Shown here piece after piece: positions 15,579-28,138 of a DNA stretch of 64,000 nt. The position numbers and the translations under genes were made by a program. The stretch lies in assembly GCF_034313845.1 (NCBI RefSeq), contig NZ_JAVIWN010000003.1; one strand, given 5' to 3'. Source of the stretch: Actimicrobium sp034313845. Its GTDB lineage: Bacteria; Pseudomonadota; Gammaproteobacteria; Burkholderiales; Burkholderiaceae_D. Numbering within the stretch: position 1 is the first letter of the stretch; every line of letters begins with the position of its first letter. The notes below the pieces were generated by a model, which saw only the letters and a program-made list of their open reading frames with translations, was not told where the DNA came from and did no database searches.

Positions 15579-15602
15579 GAGTGAGAGGTGTCAGTAGTGG
15601 GA

Positions 15603-16277
15603 TCAATATGAGATCAGTCCGGCTGCTTCAAGCAGCGTCTGGACTATACCATCCGAGTCAATCGACTGTACAGGTTCGCCATGGTTGTAGCCATACGGAA
15701 CGCTCAGCACATGGCAGCCCGCTGCACGGGCAGCGCGGGCATCGTTGGACGAATCGCCGATCGCCACCACTTGCGCCGGCGTGATGCCGAAGTCTGCGCA
15801 GACTTGCAGGAACGGGCCGGGTTCTGGCTTCTTGGTTGGCAACGAGTCGCCGCCGTAGACCAGCTCGAAATAGTCGCGTAGTCCGGTTTTTTCCAGCAGC
15901 GGCAGTGCAAAGGCGATCGGCTTGTTGGTCACGCAAGCCAGCCGGATCTGCTGGTGCCGCAGTTGCGCGAGGCCTTCATGGACCTGGTCGTACAGGGTGA
16001 CGTAGTCGCCGTTGATGGCCAGGTAATGGCGTTGATACGACGCCAACGCGGCGTCGAAATGGCGCTCGACATCCTGCTCGTTGAAATCGACGGCCAGTAC
16101 ACGGCGCATCAGGTTTTCTGATCCTTTGCCGACGAATCCCTTGATCAGTTCCAGGTCAAGCGGGACGAGCGAGAGTTCGTCGCGCATCCGATTGATCGCG
16201 CAATGAAAATCCGGTGCGGTATCGATCATCGTGCCGTCGAGGTCGATGATGGCCGCGCGGATGCCGGTAAAATTCAT
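15603..16277 (-). CDS. gph: Phosphoglycolate phosphatase
   Basis: This is a 224-aa HAD-superfamily hydrolase that dephosphorylates 2-phosphoglycolate. Motif I is DLDGTMID with nucleophile Asp12 and acid/base Asp14. Motif II/III are seen in ACVTNKP and the Lys in KKPEPGPF, and motif IV in AIGDSSNDARAARAAG. Its start overlaps the rpe stop by four bases (ATGA), and its length is normal. It is part of the rpe-gph-trp arrangement common in Burkholderiales. Confidence 0.94.
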   Translation of the reverse strand: MNFTGIRAAIIDLDGTMIDTAPDFHCAINRMRDELSLVPLDLELIKGFVGKGSENLMRRVLAVDFNEQDVERHFDAALASYQRHYLAINGDYVTLYDQVHEGLAQLRHQQIRLACVTNKPIAFALPLLEKTGLRDYFELVYGGDSLPTKKPEPGPFLQVCADFGITPAQVVAIGDSSNDARAARAAGCHVLSVPYGYNHGEPVQSIDSDGIVQTLLEAAGLISY

Positions 16278-16939
16278 GCGCCAGCCAGTTCAGCGCGCAT
16301 GGCATCGATGACTGTTTTGTAGTCAGTCGCGCCAAAGATCGCCGAGCCGGCAACAAACGTATCCGCGCCCGCTTTGGCCGCGGCAGCGATATTCTCGATC
16401 TTGATACCGCCATCGACTTCGAGCAGGATCGAACGACCGGATTCATCGATCAGCTTGCGCACTGCCGCGATTTTTTTCAGTGCTTCCGGAATAAAGGACT
16501 GACCACCGAAGCCAGGATTGACCGACATGATCAGGATCAAATCTAGCTTGTCCATCACATGATCAAGAAAGTGCAGAGGAGTGCCAGGATTGAATACCAG
16601 CCCAGCCTTGCAGCCGTTATCGCGAATCAGTTGCAGCGTGCGATCAATGTGTTCCGATGCTTCGGGGTGGAAGCTGATGATATTGGCTCCCGCTTTGGCG
16701 AAGTCCGGGATAAGCCGATCAACTGGCTTGACCATCAGATGCACGTCGATCGGCACCTGGACATGCGGACGGATTGCCGCGCAGACCAGCGGGCCAATGG
16801 TCAGGTTGGGAACGTAATGGTTGTCCATCACGTCGAAGTGAATGATGTCAGCACCGGCGCTGACGACGTTACGTACTTCTTCACCTAGACGGGCAAAGTC
16901 GGCTGACAGGATGCTGGGAGCGATGTGGTAAGTTGGCAT
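16274..16939 (-). CDS. rpe: Ribulose-phosphate 3-epimerase
   Basis: This 221-aa TIM-barrel enzyme interconverts ribulose 5-phosphate and xylulose 5-phosphate in the pentose phosphate pathway. Motifs include IAPSILSADFARLGEE at the N-terminus, HFDVMDNHYVPN, DVHLMV, FHPEAS and MSVNPGFGGQSFI. ATG 16939 is preferred to the TTG three codons earlier. Transcription of the whole rpe-gph-trpEGDC run probably starts upstream of this gene, between it and divergent apaG. Confidence 0.96.
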   Translation of the reverse strand: MPTYHIAPSILSADFARLGEEVRNVVSAGADIIHFDVMDNHYVPNLTIGPLVCAAIRPHVQVPIDVHLMVKPVDRLIPDFAKAGANIISFHPEASEHIDRTLQLIRDNGCKAGLVFNPGTPLHFLDHVMDKLDLILIMSVNPGFGGQSFIPEALKKIAAVRKLIDESGRSILLEVDGGIKIENIAAAAKAGADTFVAGSAIFGATDYKTVIDAMRAELAGA

Positions 16940-17105
16940 GGTCGTCAATTCAATGGAAGTGCGGCATTTTAACCTTGTCAGGCTTGCTAAGCGGCGAACC
17001 GTTCGTCAGAATGTGCGGTCGATTTGGTTGTAATATTTTCCAGACCTTTTGCCAGAGCGATTGTCAGAGCAATTTGATCCAACCCCAACCAGCCGAGGAA
17101 TATTC

Positions 17106-17483
17106 ATGGCAGCAGCGTACGAATTCACCGTAACCGTCAGAGCACAGTACCTGGCCGACCAGTCCGAGCCGGAGCGTTCGACCTTCGTGTTTGCGTATGC
17201 AGTGACCATCAAGAATACGGGGCAGATTCCTGCACAGTTAATCTCCCGTCACTGGGTGATCACAGACGGGAATAACCATATTGACGAAGTGCGCGGTCTC
17301 GGTGTGGTTGGTCATCAACCGTTGCTTGAGCCCGGGCAGGCATTTGAATACACCAGCGGTGCAACGCTGGCTACACCGCAAGGTTCAATGCGAGGAGAAT
17401 ATTTTTGTGTCGCGCAGGATGGAGAACAATTTCAGGCCGTGATTCCAGAATTCGTATTGTCGTTGCCGCGCACCCTGCATTGA
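17106..17483 (+). CDS. apaG: ApaG protein (Co2+/Mg2+ efflux-associated)
   Basis: This is a 125-aa single-domain ApaG protein with a fibronectin-III-like beta fold. The start ATG 17106 has gagga upstream; the open frame continues 19 codons further without homology. Family patterns are RHWVITDGNNHIDEVRGLGVVGHQPLLEPGQ (in pieces) and YTSGATLATPQGSMRGEYFC. Members have been linked to cobalt/magnesium efflux and, in eukaryotic F-box proteins, to protein binding; the bacterial molecular role is unclear. It is divergent from rpe and convergent with a small membrane protein whose stop is one base away. Confidence 0.93.
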   Translation: MAAAYEFTVTVRAQYLADQSEPERSTFVFAYAVTIKNTGQIPAQLISRHWVITDGNNHIDEVRGLGVVGHQPLLEPGQAFEYTSGATLATPQGSMRGEYFCVAQDGEQFQAVIPEFVLSLPRTLH

Positions 17484-17484
17484 A

Positions 17485-17622
17485 TCAAGCCTTGTCGTCT
17501 TCTTCAGGGGACTGCGGTTTCGGCGGCGGACGGCGCGCTTTCGGGCCCGAATACATCGTCCACCAGACGATAAATATCAGCAAACATCCAGCGACACCAG
17601 CTTCCAACAGTAACAGCCACAT
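17485..17622 (-). CDS. Small single-pass membrane protein (45 aa), unannotated type
   Basis: A minus-strand frame from ATG 17622 to TGA 17485 encodes MWLLLLEAGVAGCLLIFIVWW and then a polar tail, MYSGPKARRPPPKPQSPEEDDKA. That gives one hydrophobic segment (residues 2-21), a positively charged and proline-rich stretch, and an acidic C-terminus: the organisation of a genuine small inner-membrane protein with the tail likely in the cytoplasm. An AAGG lies 11 bases before the start. It fits exactly between the apaG stop (17483) and the mltA start (17638), and the codons have a strong third-position GC pattern in the tail. Function unknown. Confidence 0.7.
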   Translation of the reverse strand: MWLLLLEAGVAGCLLIFIVWWTMYSGPKARRPPPKPQSPEEDDKA

Positions 17623-17637
17623 AACAGATTACCTTTC

Positions 17638-18834
17638 ATGTCATTAAAACGCCTCAGCTTACTCGCTTCAGTTTCCATGCTCGCCATCATTCTGGGTGGT
17701 TGCGTTACCGCGCCCACCGAGCCGCCGGTTGCGGCTCCCGTGCCTGGTATTCCTCCAGCAGCCCAAAAAGGCGAAACACTGCGTCCGGTTAATTTTTCTG
17801 TATTGCCGGGATGGGAGCAGGATGATCAACGCGAAAGCTGGCCTGCGTTTCTGGCCTCTTGCGAGGCACTGATCAAGAAAGCCGACTGGAAAGAGCCTTG
17901 CTCGATTGCACGCGATGTCAATGCCTCTGACTTGCAGGCAGTACGTCGCTTTTTTGTTTCTTTCTTTGTGCCTAACCAAGTCTTTAATGCGGATGGATCG
18001 GACACTGGACTGGTGACGGGTTATTACGAGCCTTTGCTGCGCGGAGCCCGCAAGCGCGGCGGCATTTATCAGACACCGATTTACCGTACGCCAGATGACA
18101 TGCTGACGATTGACCTTGCGTCGGTGTATCCCGAATTGAAAGGTATGCGTTTGCGCGGGAGGATCCAGGGAAATAAGGTCGTGGCCTATTACCCGCGCGC
18201 TGATCTGACAAAAGCAGGCTCGCTGTCAGGCAAGGAACTGCTTTGGGTGGACGATCCCATCGAAGCTTTCTTTCTCCAAGTTCAAGGTTCGGGCAGGGTA
18301 TCGTTCGCCGATGGGAGCTCTGTCGTTCGGCTTGCTTATGCGGATCAAAATGGCTATCCCTATAAATCCATTGGTCGCTATTTAGTTGATCGTGGTGAAC
18401 TGACACTCGACCAGGCGTCGGCGCAAGGAATCAAGGCCTGGTACGCAGCGCATCCGGAGCGCCAGCAGGAGCTGCTTAATGCCAATCCGAGTTTCGTGTT
18501 TTTTAAGGAAGAATCCATTCCTGATCCCAGGAAAGGACCCAAAGGAGCGCTTGGGGTTCCACTGACACCACAGCGGTCGATTGCTGTCGATACCCAGTTT
18601 ATTCCGCTGGGAGCACCGGTTTATTTGTCCACCACCCAACCTAATAATCCTGCTGTATTGCAGCGGTTAATGATGGCGCAGGATACCGGTGGTGCCATCA
18701 AGAATGCAGTGCGTGCCGATTATTTCTGGGGTTTCGGTGCCGAGGCCGGTGAAAAAGCTGGAAAGATGAAGCAGCGTGGAACGATGTGGGTGCTGCTGCC
18801 CAAATTGCCGGCGAATACCGCGATGATGAAATAA
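17638..18834 (+). CDS. mltA: Membrane-bound lytic murein transglycosylase A
   Basis: This is a 398-aa outer-membrane lipoprotein that cleaves peptidoglycan glycan strands to 1,6-anhydro muropeptides. The signal peptide ends in the lipobox LGGC, with lipidated Cys22. The MltA domain (about 120-280: TGYYEPLLRGARKRGG, LLWVDDPIEAFFLQVQGSGR) is followed by the 3D domain with the catalytic Asp in MAQDTGGAIKNAVRADYFWG, near residues 346-363. Length and domain order match E. coli MltA. It is followed after 38 bases by an enoyl-CoA hydratase. Confidence 0.96.
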   Translation: MSLKRLSLLASVSMLAIILGGCVTAPTEPPVAAPVPGIPPAAQKGETLRPVNFSVLPGWEQDDQRESWPAFLASCEALIKKADWKEPCSIARDVNASDLQAVRRFFVSFFVPNQVFNADGSDTGLVTGYYEPLLRGARKRGGIYQTPIYRTPDDMLTIDLASVYPELKGMRLRGRIQGNKVVAYYPRADLTKAGSLSGKELLWVDDPIEAFFLQVQGSGRVSFADGSSVVRLAYADQNGYPYKSIGRYLVDRGELTLDQASAQGIKAWYAAHPERQQELLNANPSFVFFKEESIPDPRKGPKGALGVPLTPQRSIAVDTQFIPLGAPVYLSTTQPNNPAVLQRLMMAQDTGGAIKNAVRADYFWGFGAEAGEKAGKMKQRGTMWVLLPKLPANTAMMK

Positions 18835-18872
18835 AGATTTTTCCCTTTAAATTAATGGAGTGGCAGATCGCT

Positions 18873-19649
18873 ATGATTTACGAAAACATACTGGTTGAAA
18901 CACAAGATCGCGTTGGTGTCATTCGCCTGAACCGGCCGAAAGCACTCAATGCCTTGAACGATGTACTGATGGACGAGTTGGGCAATGCCTTGGCCGACTT
19001 TGATGCAAATGAAGAAATTGGCTGCATCGTCTTGACCGGAAGCGAGAAAGCTTTTGCTGCCGGTGCCGATATAGGTGCAATGTCGAATTACAGTTACATG
19101 GACGCTTACAAGGGGGATTACATCACCCGTAACTGGGAGAGGATTCGCACGATACGCAAGCCGGTCATTGCCGCGGTTGCAGGTTACGCATTGGGTGGCG
19201 GATGCGAATTGGCAATGATGTGCGATTTCATCATCGCTGCTGACAATGCCAAATTTGGTCAGCCTGAAGTCAAGCTGGGGATCATGCCCGGAGCTGGCGG
19301 AACTCAGCGCTTGCCAAGAGCCGTTTCAAAATCAAAGGCGATGGATTTGTGCCTGACTGCGCGGATGATGGACGCCAACGAAGCTGAGCGGGCTGGCTTG
19401 GTCTCGCGTGTAGTATCCCTCGATAAGTTGTTCGATGAAGCTATTGCAGCGGCGATCGTTATTTCAAGTATGTCGCTTCCCTCCGTGATGATGATCAAAG
19501 AGTCCGTGAATCGCGCTTACGAGGTAAGTCTGTCTGAAGGTGTTCTTTTTGAGCGTCGTATGTTTCACAGTACTTTTGCTACCGAAGATCAGAAAGAAGG
19601 AATGAAAGCTTTCGTTGAGAAACGCTTGCCAACGTTCCGGGGCATTTGA
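18873..19649 (+). CDS. Enoyl-CoA hydratase
   Basis: This is a 258-aa crotonase-family enzyme that adds water to trans-2-enoyl-CoA in beta-oxidation. ATG 18873 (MIYENILVETQDRVGVIRLN) matches the family; an in-frame ATG at 18855 is an alternative. The oxyanion-hole segments GSEKAFAAGADI and AVAGYALGGGCELAMMCD are present. Both catalytic Glu positions are present too: the one in GGGCELAMM and the one in FGQPEVKLGIMPGAGGTQRL. The complete catalytic set points to a hydratase rather than an isomerase. It is the last protein gene before the rRNA operon. Confidence 0.93.
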   Translation: MIYENILVETQDRVGVIRLNRPKALNALNDVLMDELGNALADFDANEEIGCIVLTGSEKAFAAGADIGAMSNYSYMDAYKGDYITRNWERIRTIRKPVIAAVAGYALGGGCELAMMCDFIIAADNAKFGQPEVKLGIMPGAGGTQRLPRAVSKSKAMDLCLTARMMDANEAERAGLVSRVVSLDKLFDEAIAAAIVISSMSLPSVMMIKESVNRAYEVSLSEGVLFERRMFHSTFATEDQKEGMKAFVEKRLPTFRGI

Positions 19650-19788
19650 TATAGTTCGCCTCCCGCTGGAAAGCGGGGCGGAGTAAAAGGTAATGCAGTT
19701 TTGTCGATGCGGTAGTGACGTTAGCGAACGATGCGAGCGGAACTCCGGTTTTGGAAGGAATTAAAAGCAAAACGCGCCAACGAAAAGG

Positions 19789-19817
19789 TTGACGGCAACA
19801 TCGCAAGGCAGCATAAT
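19789..19817 (+). promoter_or_regulatory. Likely rRNA operon promoter
   Basis: TTGACG (19789-19794) and CATAAT (19812-19817) are separated by exactly 17 bases, with an AT-rich segment just upstream (aattaaaagcaaaacg). It is placed about 300 bases before 16S, as expected for a sigma70 rrn promoter. Confidence 0.7.
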
Positions 19818-19914
19818 CTCACTTCTCTGAAGCAGACAAACAAAACGCTTTGTCAGCAGCGCAAAACACGGCACGGTCGGTGAGGTTAATCGAAGTGCAG
19901 TTCGGAGTGCAGGA

Positions 19915-19926
19915 AGTTCTTTAACA
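19915..19926 (+). promoter_or_regulatory. boxA antitermination element in the 16S leader
   Basis: agttctttaaca closely resembles the rrn boxA consensus TGCTCTTTAACA bound by NusB/NusE, which protects rRNA transcription from Rho. It lies about 100 bases after the promoter. Confidence 0.75.
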
Positions 19927-20116
19927 ATTAACAGTTGATAAGTGTGGGCACTTGGTGGAAGTGCACTGTAGTGACTTAGGTTGCTACGGAGTCTTTACAT
20001 ATAGCAAGTGCTCACGAAGAAATATAGGAAAGATCGCAAGATTGATCCTGTCAGTATTTTGAGTGAGCGACCGGTCAGCAATGACCATGTCAGAGATGAC
20101 ATAAAAAACAGAGATT

Positions 20117-21652
<1,536 letters not shown>

Positions 21653-21766
21653 GAGCATGCGCGGAAGCCATGTGTCCACACTTATCAGCTGTTAGTCGAG
21701 AGAAGAACAGCAGAAGTACAAGCAGACAAACAAGCTGAGAGGCGAGTTGGTGGTGCGGGTTCAAGC

Positions 21767-21843
21767 GGGTCTGTAGCTCAGTTGGTTAGAGCACCGTGTT
21801 GATAACGCGGGGGTCGTTGGTTCGAGCCCAACCAGACCCACCA
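21767..21843 (+). tRNA. tRNA-Ile (GAT)
   Basis: A 77-base tRNA in the 16S-23S spacer. Acceptor stem GGGTCTG pairs with CAGACCC, the anticodon loop ttGATaa gives Ile, and CCA is encoded. Confidence 0.97.
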
Positions 21844-21877
21844 AGACAGAGTACCGAAGTAGTAAGTAAAGCACCTG

Positions 21878-21953
21878 GGGGGTTTAGCTCAGCTGGGAGA
21901 GCACCTGCTTTGCAAGCAGGGGGTCGTCGGTTCGATCCCGTCAACCTCCACCA
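21878..21953 (+). tRNA. tRNA-Ala (TGC)
   Basis: A 76-base tRNA in the 16S-23S spacer, 34 bases after tRNA-Ile. The anticodon loop is ttTGCaa, acceptor GGGGGTT pairs with AACCTCC with one G-U pair, and CCA is encoded. Confidence 0.97.
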
Positions 21954-22312
21954 GAAAGACAAAGCACGGAAGTAAAAATGCAAACCTAAGCAGTGGTTGC
22001 GCGAAGCGCAACGACGTATTTAGGTTTGGTTTTTTATAACAAGAAACCATGAGCTGTTCGCTCTTTAACAATTTGGAAGAAGTAAAGATTTATCAGTGTC
22101 GAAGAGACTCATGAAAGTGAGAATTAGAGATACTGGTGGGTAGTGATTGTAATCAACAAACATGTATTCAACATGCTTGCATCTAGCTGGACCGCGCAAG
22201 CGGTTACAAAGGTGCAAGTGCATACGTAGTACTCAGTTGACTCTACACCGTCTTTGCTCACCAACTGCACTCTTCACGGAGAGTAGTTGATGAGCAGAGG
22301 TCAACGTTATAG
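21954..22312. other. Spacer between tRNA-Ala and 23S rRNA
   Basis: A transcribed spacer with no gene. It holds a second boxA at 22059-22070 and the 5' arm of the 23S processing stem. A run of paired sequence (gcgcgaagcgc region near 22000) may form a hairpin. Confidence 0.7.
22059..22070 (+). promoter_or_regulatory. boxA antitermination element before 23S
   Basis: cgctctttaaca matches the boxA consensus in all but one or two bases and lies in the standard place between the spacer tRNAs and 23S. Confidence 0.8.
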
Positions 22313-25197
<2,885 letters not shown>

Positions 25198-25372
25198 TAT
25201 AACCTTGATGGGTTAGAGACGACGAGTATGGCGTATGCGTTTGTTGAGCATCACGCCCGCTAACTGCACACTGAGATGATTTCAAGGTGTGTGTTGTACC
25301 TCTTTACTTCTTCCGAATTGCGTCCCCTGAGGGAGCCAGAGTAACGGCTCTCACAGAGGATTCTACAAGTTA

Positions 25373-25488
25373 AGCCTGATGACCATAGCGCGTCGGTACC
25401 ACCCCTTCCCATCCCGAACAGGACCGTGAAACGACGTTGCGCCGATGATAGTGCGTCAACACGTGTGAAAGTAGGTCATCGTCAGGTT
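25373..25488 (+). rRNA. rrf: 5S ribosomal RNA
   Basis: About 115 bases in which the 5' gcctgatgacc strand pairs with the 3' ggtcatcgtcagg strand. The 5S consensus ccatcccgaacag and the gatgatagtg loop E region are present. Ends are approximate. Confidence 0.95.
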
Positions 25489-25509
25489 AAGTTACAAGCA
25501 GCAAACAAG

Positions 25510-25536
25510 AAGGCCCTTCGAAAGAAGGGCCTTTTT
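25510..25536 (+). terminator. rRNA operon terminator
   Basis: A 10-bp perfect stem (aaggcccttc / gaagggcctt) with a GAAA tetraloop is followed by T's, 22 bases after 5S. Confidence 0.93.
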
Positions 25537-25680
25537 GCGTTGGGGAAACGAAAACTGTCATCGAAGAAAACACTCATCCGGCAGACTGCAACAGTTGTTG
25601 GCAGTGGCACTGCAACGGTTGGGTAGGCAGTAATTAATGATGCATAGAGAATCTAGGGGACACTCGGTGGTACCGGGAGA

Positions 25681-25688
25681 GTTCATCT
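25681..25688. repeat. Left target-site duplication of IS66 element
   Basis: gttcatct directly abuts the left inverted repeat and is repeated exactly at 28139-28146. The 8-bp length is that of the IS66 family. Confidence 0.95.
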
Positions 25689-25696
25689 GTAAGCGC

Positions 25697-27334
25697 TCAC
25701 TCAGAGGCGTGATTGCGCCGTTTCGTGATGTCGTATAAATCAGAGCGCAGCGGGTTGCTGTCGAAGTGAATTTTCCAGAGGCGGGGCGTGAGTTCATGCA
25801 CCTTGGATGCCGGCTGCTGCGCCACGCGCTGCAGCACATCAACAAGATAGTCATACGGATCGATGTCGTGTAGACGGCAGGTTACGATCAGACTTTGCAT
25901 GATGCCGATGTGTTTTGCACCCAGCTCGGTCCAATTGAACAACCAGTTTTTCCGGCCCATCGGGATGACGCGCAGCGCGCGCTCCAGATGATTGGTATCG
26001 ATCGGGACATCCGGATCATCGAGGTAGACTTCGAGGCCGGCCCGCCGTTCACGCAAGTACGCGAGCGCGCCGGTGAAGGGACTGCTAGGTAAAAAGCCTT
26101 GTTGTTCGAACTGCTTGTCGATCCAGGCAAAGAGCCGTTGAACGATGGGTTTAGCGTGGGTGATTCGCCAAGCCTGTTTCGCTGCACCGGTCAGATGATG
26201 TTCACGGATGTGGGCCTCGGCGGCAAAGAGCGCACCGATCCATTCCAGTGCCTGCCCGGCCGGACCGGGTTCGATGTCTTTGGCGTCGAATATTTTACGG
26301 CGCGCATGCGACCAGCATTGTGCATGCGTCAGTCCGAGCTTCTTGGCGTACTGCGCATAGGCTGCATAACCATCGGTTTGTAGAACGGCACCTTGCGGCA
26401 GCGACAGGCCGAGTGCTTCCTGAATGTGGCTGGCGGCGCGGCTTGGATAGTAAGGGAAGCAAATTTCATCTTGCTGGCCATACACGGGCCAGAAATACGC
26501 AGCCTTCATCTTGCCGGTGCCTGTCGGTCCGGCCTTGATCGGTGTTTCATCCATGGCCAGGACTCGCGAGGCCCGAATCGACGCCATTTGCGCATCATGT
26601 ATTGGTTCAAGCAACATGACGGCGCGCTGCATGAGTTGGGTCAGCCATGCCCGACTAACCTGAATGCCGGCGTCACGTAGGCGCTGATGCTGACGATACA
26701 GCGGCAGATGAAAGGCCAGTTTGTCGACCATCATGCCGGCGATGAAGCTGATGTCGGCACGGCTACCGTCGAGCACGCCGACCGGTGCCGGCGGACAGGA
26801 TAGGACCTGCGTGTCACGGCGCTTGATGACCGGACGGACATACTTCAAGACGACGTAACTGCCGGGACGCTGCGCGAGACGATGGCTGACTTTCTCGCCG
26901 ATGACTTCGTACTCTGCGGGTGTCAGTCCGGCGATATCCGGGTTCGGCACGGCGATGGTTTCGACCGGCACTTTGGTCTCATCGAAGAACAGGGTTGATT
27001 CATCGGCAGCAGTCTGACCACGACCGGATTTAGTCTCGCGCTCATGACCGGCGACACGGGTTTTTGGTGCCGGCACGACATCTGGTACACCGGCGAAGTC
27101 CTCGCCCAGCACACCCTGTTCCGGGTCGGGAGGTGGCAGACGACGCTCGCTCTTCTGACCGAAGATCTGACGCTGAAACCACGCGACTTGGCGGCGCAAA
27201 TGAACGATCTCATGGTCGAGTTTGCTGATCAATTCAACCAGCGCCGGTGCCGCCATCGCTGCGATGGCGGTGGCGTTTGGGGTCGGTGATGTCGATGAGC
27301 GCGGCATAACGACATCCTCACACAACGACCTCAT
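25697..27334 (-). CDS. tnpC: IS66 transposase TnpC
   Basis: This is a 545-aa transposase (536 aa if started at ATG 27307, which has gagg before it). ATG 27334 directly follows the ancestral tnpB stop. An N-terminal coiled-coil/leucine-rich part (about 30-60: ELISKLDHEIVHLRRQVAWF) precedes a zinc-finger-like region that here lacks the usual CxxC pairs. The DDE domain has Asp in VLAMDETPIKAGP, Asp in LQTDGYAAYA and Glu in NHLERALRVIPMGRKNWLF. The stop lies inside the left terminal repeat. It is intact. Confidence 0.94.
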   Translation of the reverse strand: MRSLCEDVVMPRSSTSPTPNATAIAAMAAPALVELISKLDHEIVHLRRQVAWFQRQIFGQKSERRLPPPDPEQGVLGEDFAGVPDVVPAPKTRVAGHERETKSGRGQTAADESTLFFDETKVPVETIAVPNPDIAGLTPAEYEVIGEKVSHRLAQRPGSYVVLKYVRPVIKRRDTQVLSCPPAPVGVLDGSRADISFIAGMMVDKLAFHLPLYRQHQRLRDAGIQVSRAWLTQLMQRAVMLLEPIHDAQMASIRASRVLAMDETPIKAGPTGTGKMKAAYFWPVYGQQDEICFPYYPSRAASHIQEALGLSLPQGAVLQTDGYAAYAQYAKKLGLTHAQCWSHARRKIFDAKDIEPGPAGQALEWIGALFAAEAHIREHHLTGAAKQAWRITHAKPIVQRLFAWIDKQFEQQGFLPSSPFTGALAYLRERRAGLEVYLDDPDVPIDTNHLERALRVIPMGRKNWLFNWTELGAKHIGIMQSLIVTCRLHDIDPYDYLVDVLQRVAQQPASKVHELTPRLWKIHFDSNPLRSDLYDITKRRNHASE

Positions 27335-27697
27335 CTAACCCTTGATCTCGGATGAGAACGGTGCATGTTGATAGCGCTTTTTTACCCGCTGCGGCGTAAT
27401 CCCTTCGAGTAGACATTTCAGCGCAGTCTAATCCATTTCGCAACTGCTGACCTCGCGCCAATCGCTGATAAGCCGGCCCTGCTCCAATCGCTTTGCCCAC
27501 ACGCACAGGCCGGTGCGGTCGAAGTAGAGCACCTTGATCTGAGTAGCGCGGCGATTGATAAAAGCAAACAGATTGCCTGACAGCGGGTCCTGCTGTAACC
27601 GGTGGCGGGCCAGTGCATACAGGCCGTCAAAGGACAGGCGCATGCTGACCGGTTCGCCATACAGGAAGACACGGACCTGACCTTCTGGGAAGAACAT
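27335..27697 (-). pseudogene. tnpB: IS66 TnpB with premature amber codon
   Basis: The frame starts at ATG 27697 with MFFPEGQVRVFLYGEPVSMR, the family TnpB start, and runs 89 residues to a TAG at 27428-27430. Translation past this TAG continues in the same frame for 30 codons with family-like sequence (TALKCLLEGITPQRVKKRYQ) to a TAG at 27335-27337. The amber replaces what is normally Trp (TGG), a single-base change. Full-length TnpB would be 120 aa. TnpB is required with TnpA and TnpC for transposition in characterised IS66 elements, so this copy is probably defective unless the stop is suppressed. Confidence 0.85.
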
Positions 27698-28056
27698 CAG
27701 GAGCGCAGGAGTCGCAGCACGACGCCATGGCCAAGGTCGAGCTCGATGGTGAGTGTGGCCGGTGGTGGCACAACGACTTCCTGCTTAGGACCAGATACAC
27801 GATTCAGTTTGGTTATCGGGCCAAGATCGATGAAGCGCGGTGATACTGCGCTGACGCTCTTCGCATCACCAGCACCAGCACCAGCTGGTGATGCCAGCGA
27901 CCGCTTGCGCCAAAGATAAAACGACGCGATCGAAATGGATTCGCTGCGACAAAAAGCAGCGACAGTATGGCTGCTGGCGGCGTACCGCATCAGGCGTTCT
28001 CTCCACAACGTGGATCGATCGTTCTTCTTTGTTGAAGGTGATGTTGGGGTCTTCAT
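27697..28056 (-). CDS. tnpA: IS66 accessory protein TnpA
   Basis: This is a 119-aa protein with an N-terminal helix-turn-helix (WRERLMRYAASSHTVAAFCR, then SIASFYLWRKR), followed by a linker and a C-terminal beta segment ending TIELDLGHGVVLRLLRS, as in IS66 Orf1 proteins. Its stop overlaps the tnpB start by one base (TGATG). A low-complexity ASPAGAGAGDAK stretch marks the linker. Confidence 0.88.
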   Translation of the reverse strand: MKTPTSPSTKKNDRSTLWRERLMRYAASSHTVAAFCRSESISIASFYLWRKRSLASPAGAGAGDAKSVSAVSPRFIDLGPITKLNRVSGPKQEVVVPPPATLTIELDLGHGVVLRLLRS

Positions 28057-28138
28057 TGTGCCTCCGCGTCATTGATCAAAATTCGATTCTGACGGGAGGT
28101 TTAACGGGGGGCTATAACGCCGCTGGGTGACCGCTTAC

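Larger units (their letters stand above)
19650..20116. other. rRNA operon leader region
   Basis: About 470 bases between the hydratase and 16S rRNA. It contains the rrn promoter at 19789-19817 and a boxA at 19915-19926. The remaining bases form the transcribed leader, expected to pair with sequence after 16S for RNase III processing. No protein gene is seen. Confidence 0.7.
25689..28138 (-). mobile_element. IS66-family insertion sequence (complete ends)
   Basis: A 2450-bp element with imperfect terminal inverted repeats beginning GTAAGCG: left 25689-25713 (GTAAGCGCTCACTCAGAGGC..) and right 28114-28138 on the minus strand (GTAAGCGGTCACCCAGCGGC..). About 20 of 25 positions match. It carries the tnpA-tnpB-tnpC order typical of the family, all on the minus strand, and is flanked by a perfect 8-bp duplication, which points to a recent insertion. 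It landed between the rRNA terminator and the ectR promoter, about 60 bases upstream of that promoter's -35. A premature stop in tnpB suggests this copy cannot move without help. Confidence 0.95.

Noticed and set aside
25541..25680. Imperfect direct repeats around actgcaac/ggttg after the rRNA terminator
   Set aside because: Short and degenerate; no element boundaries or gene associated.
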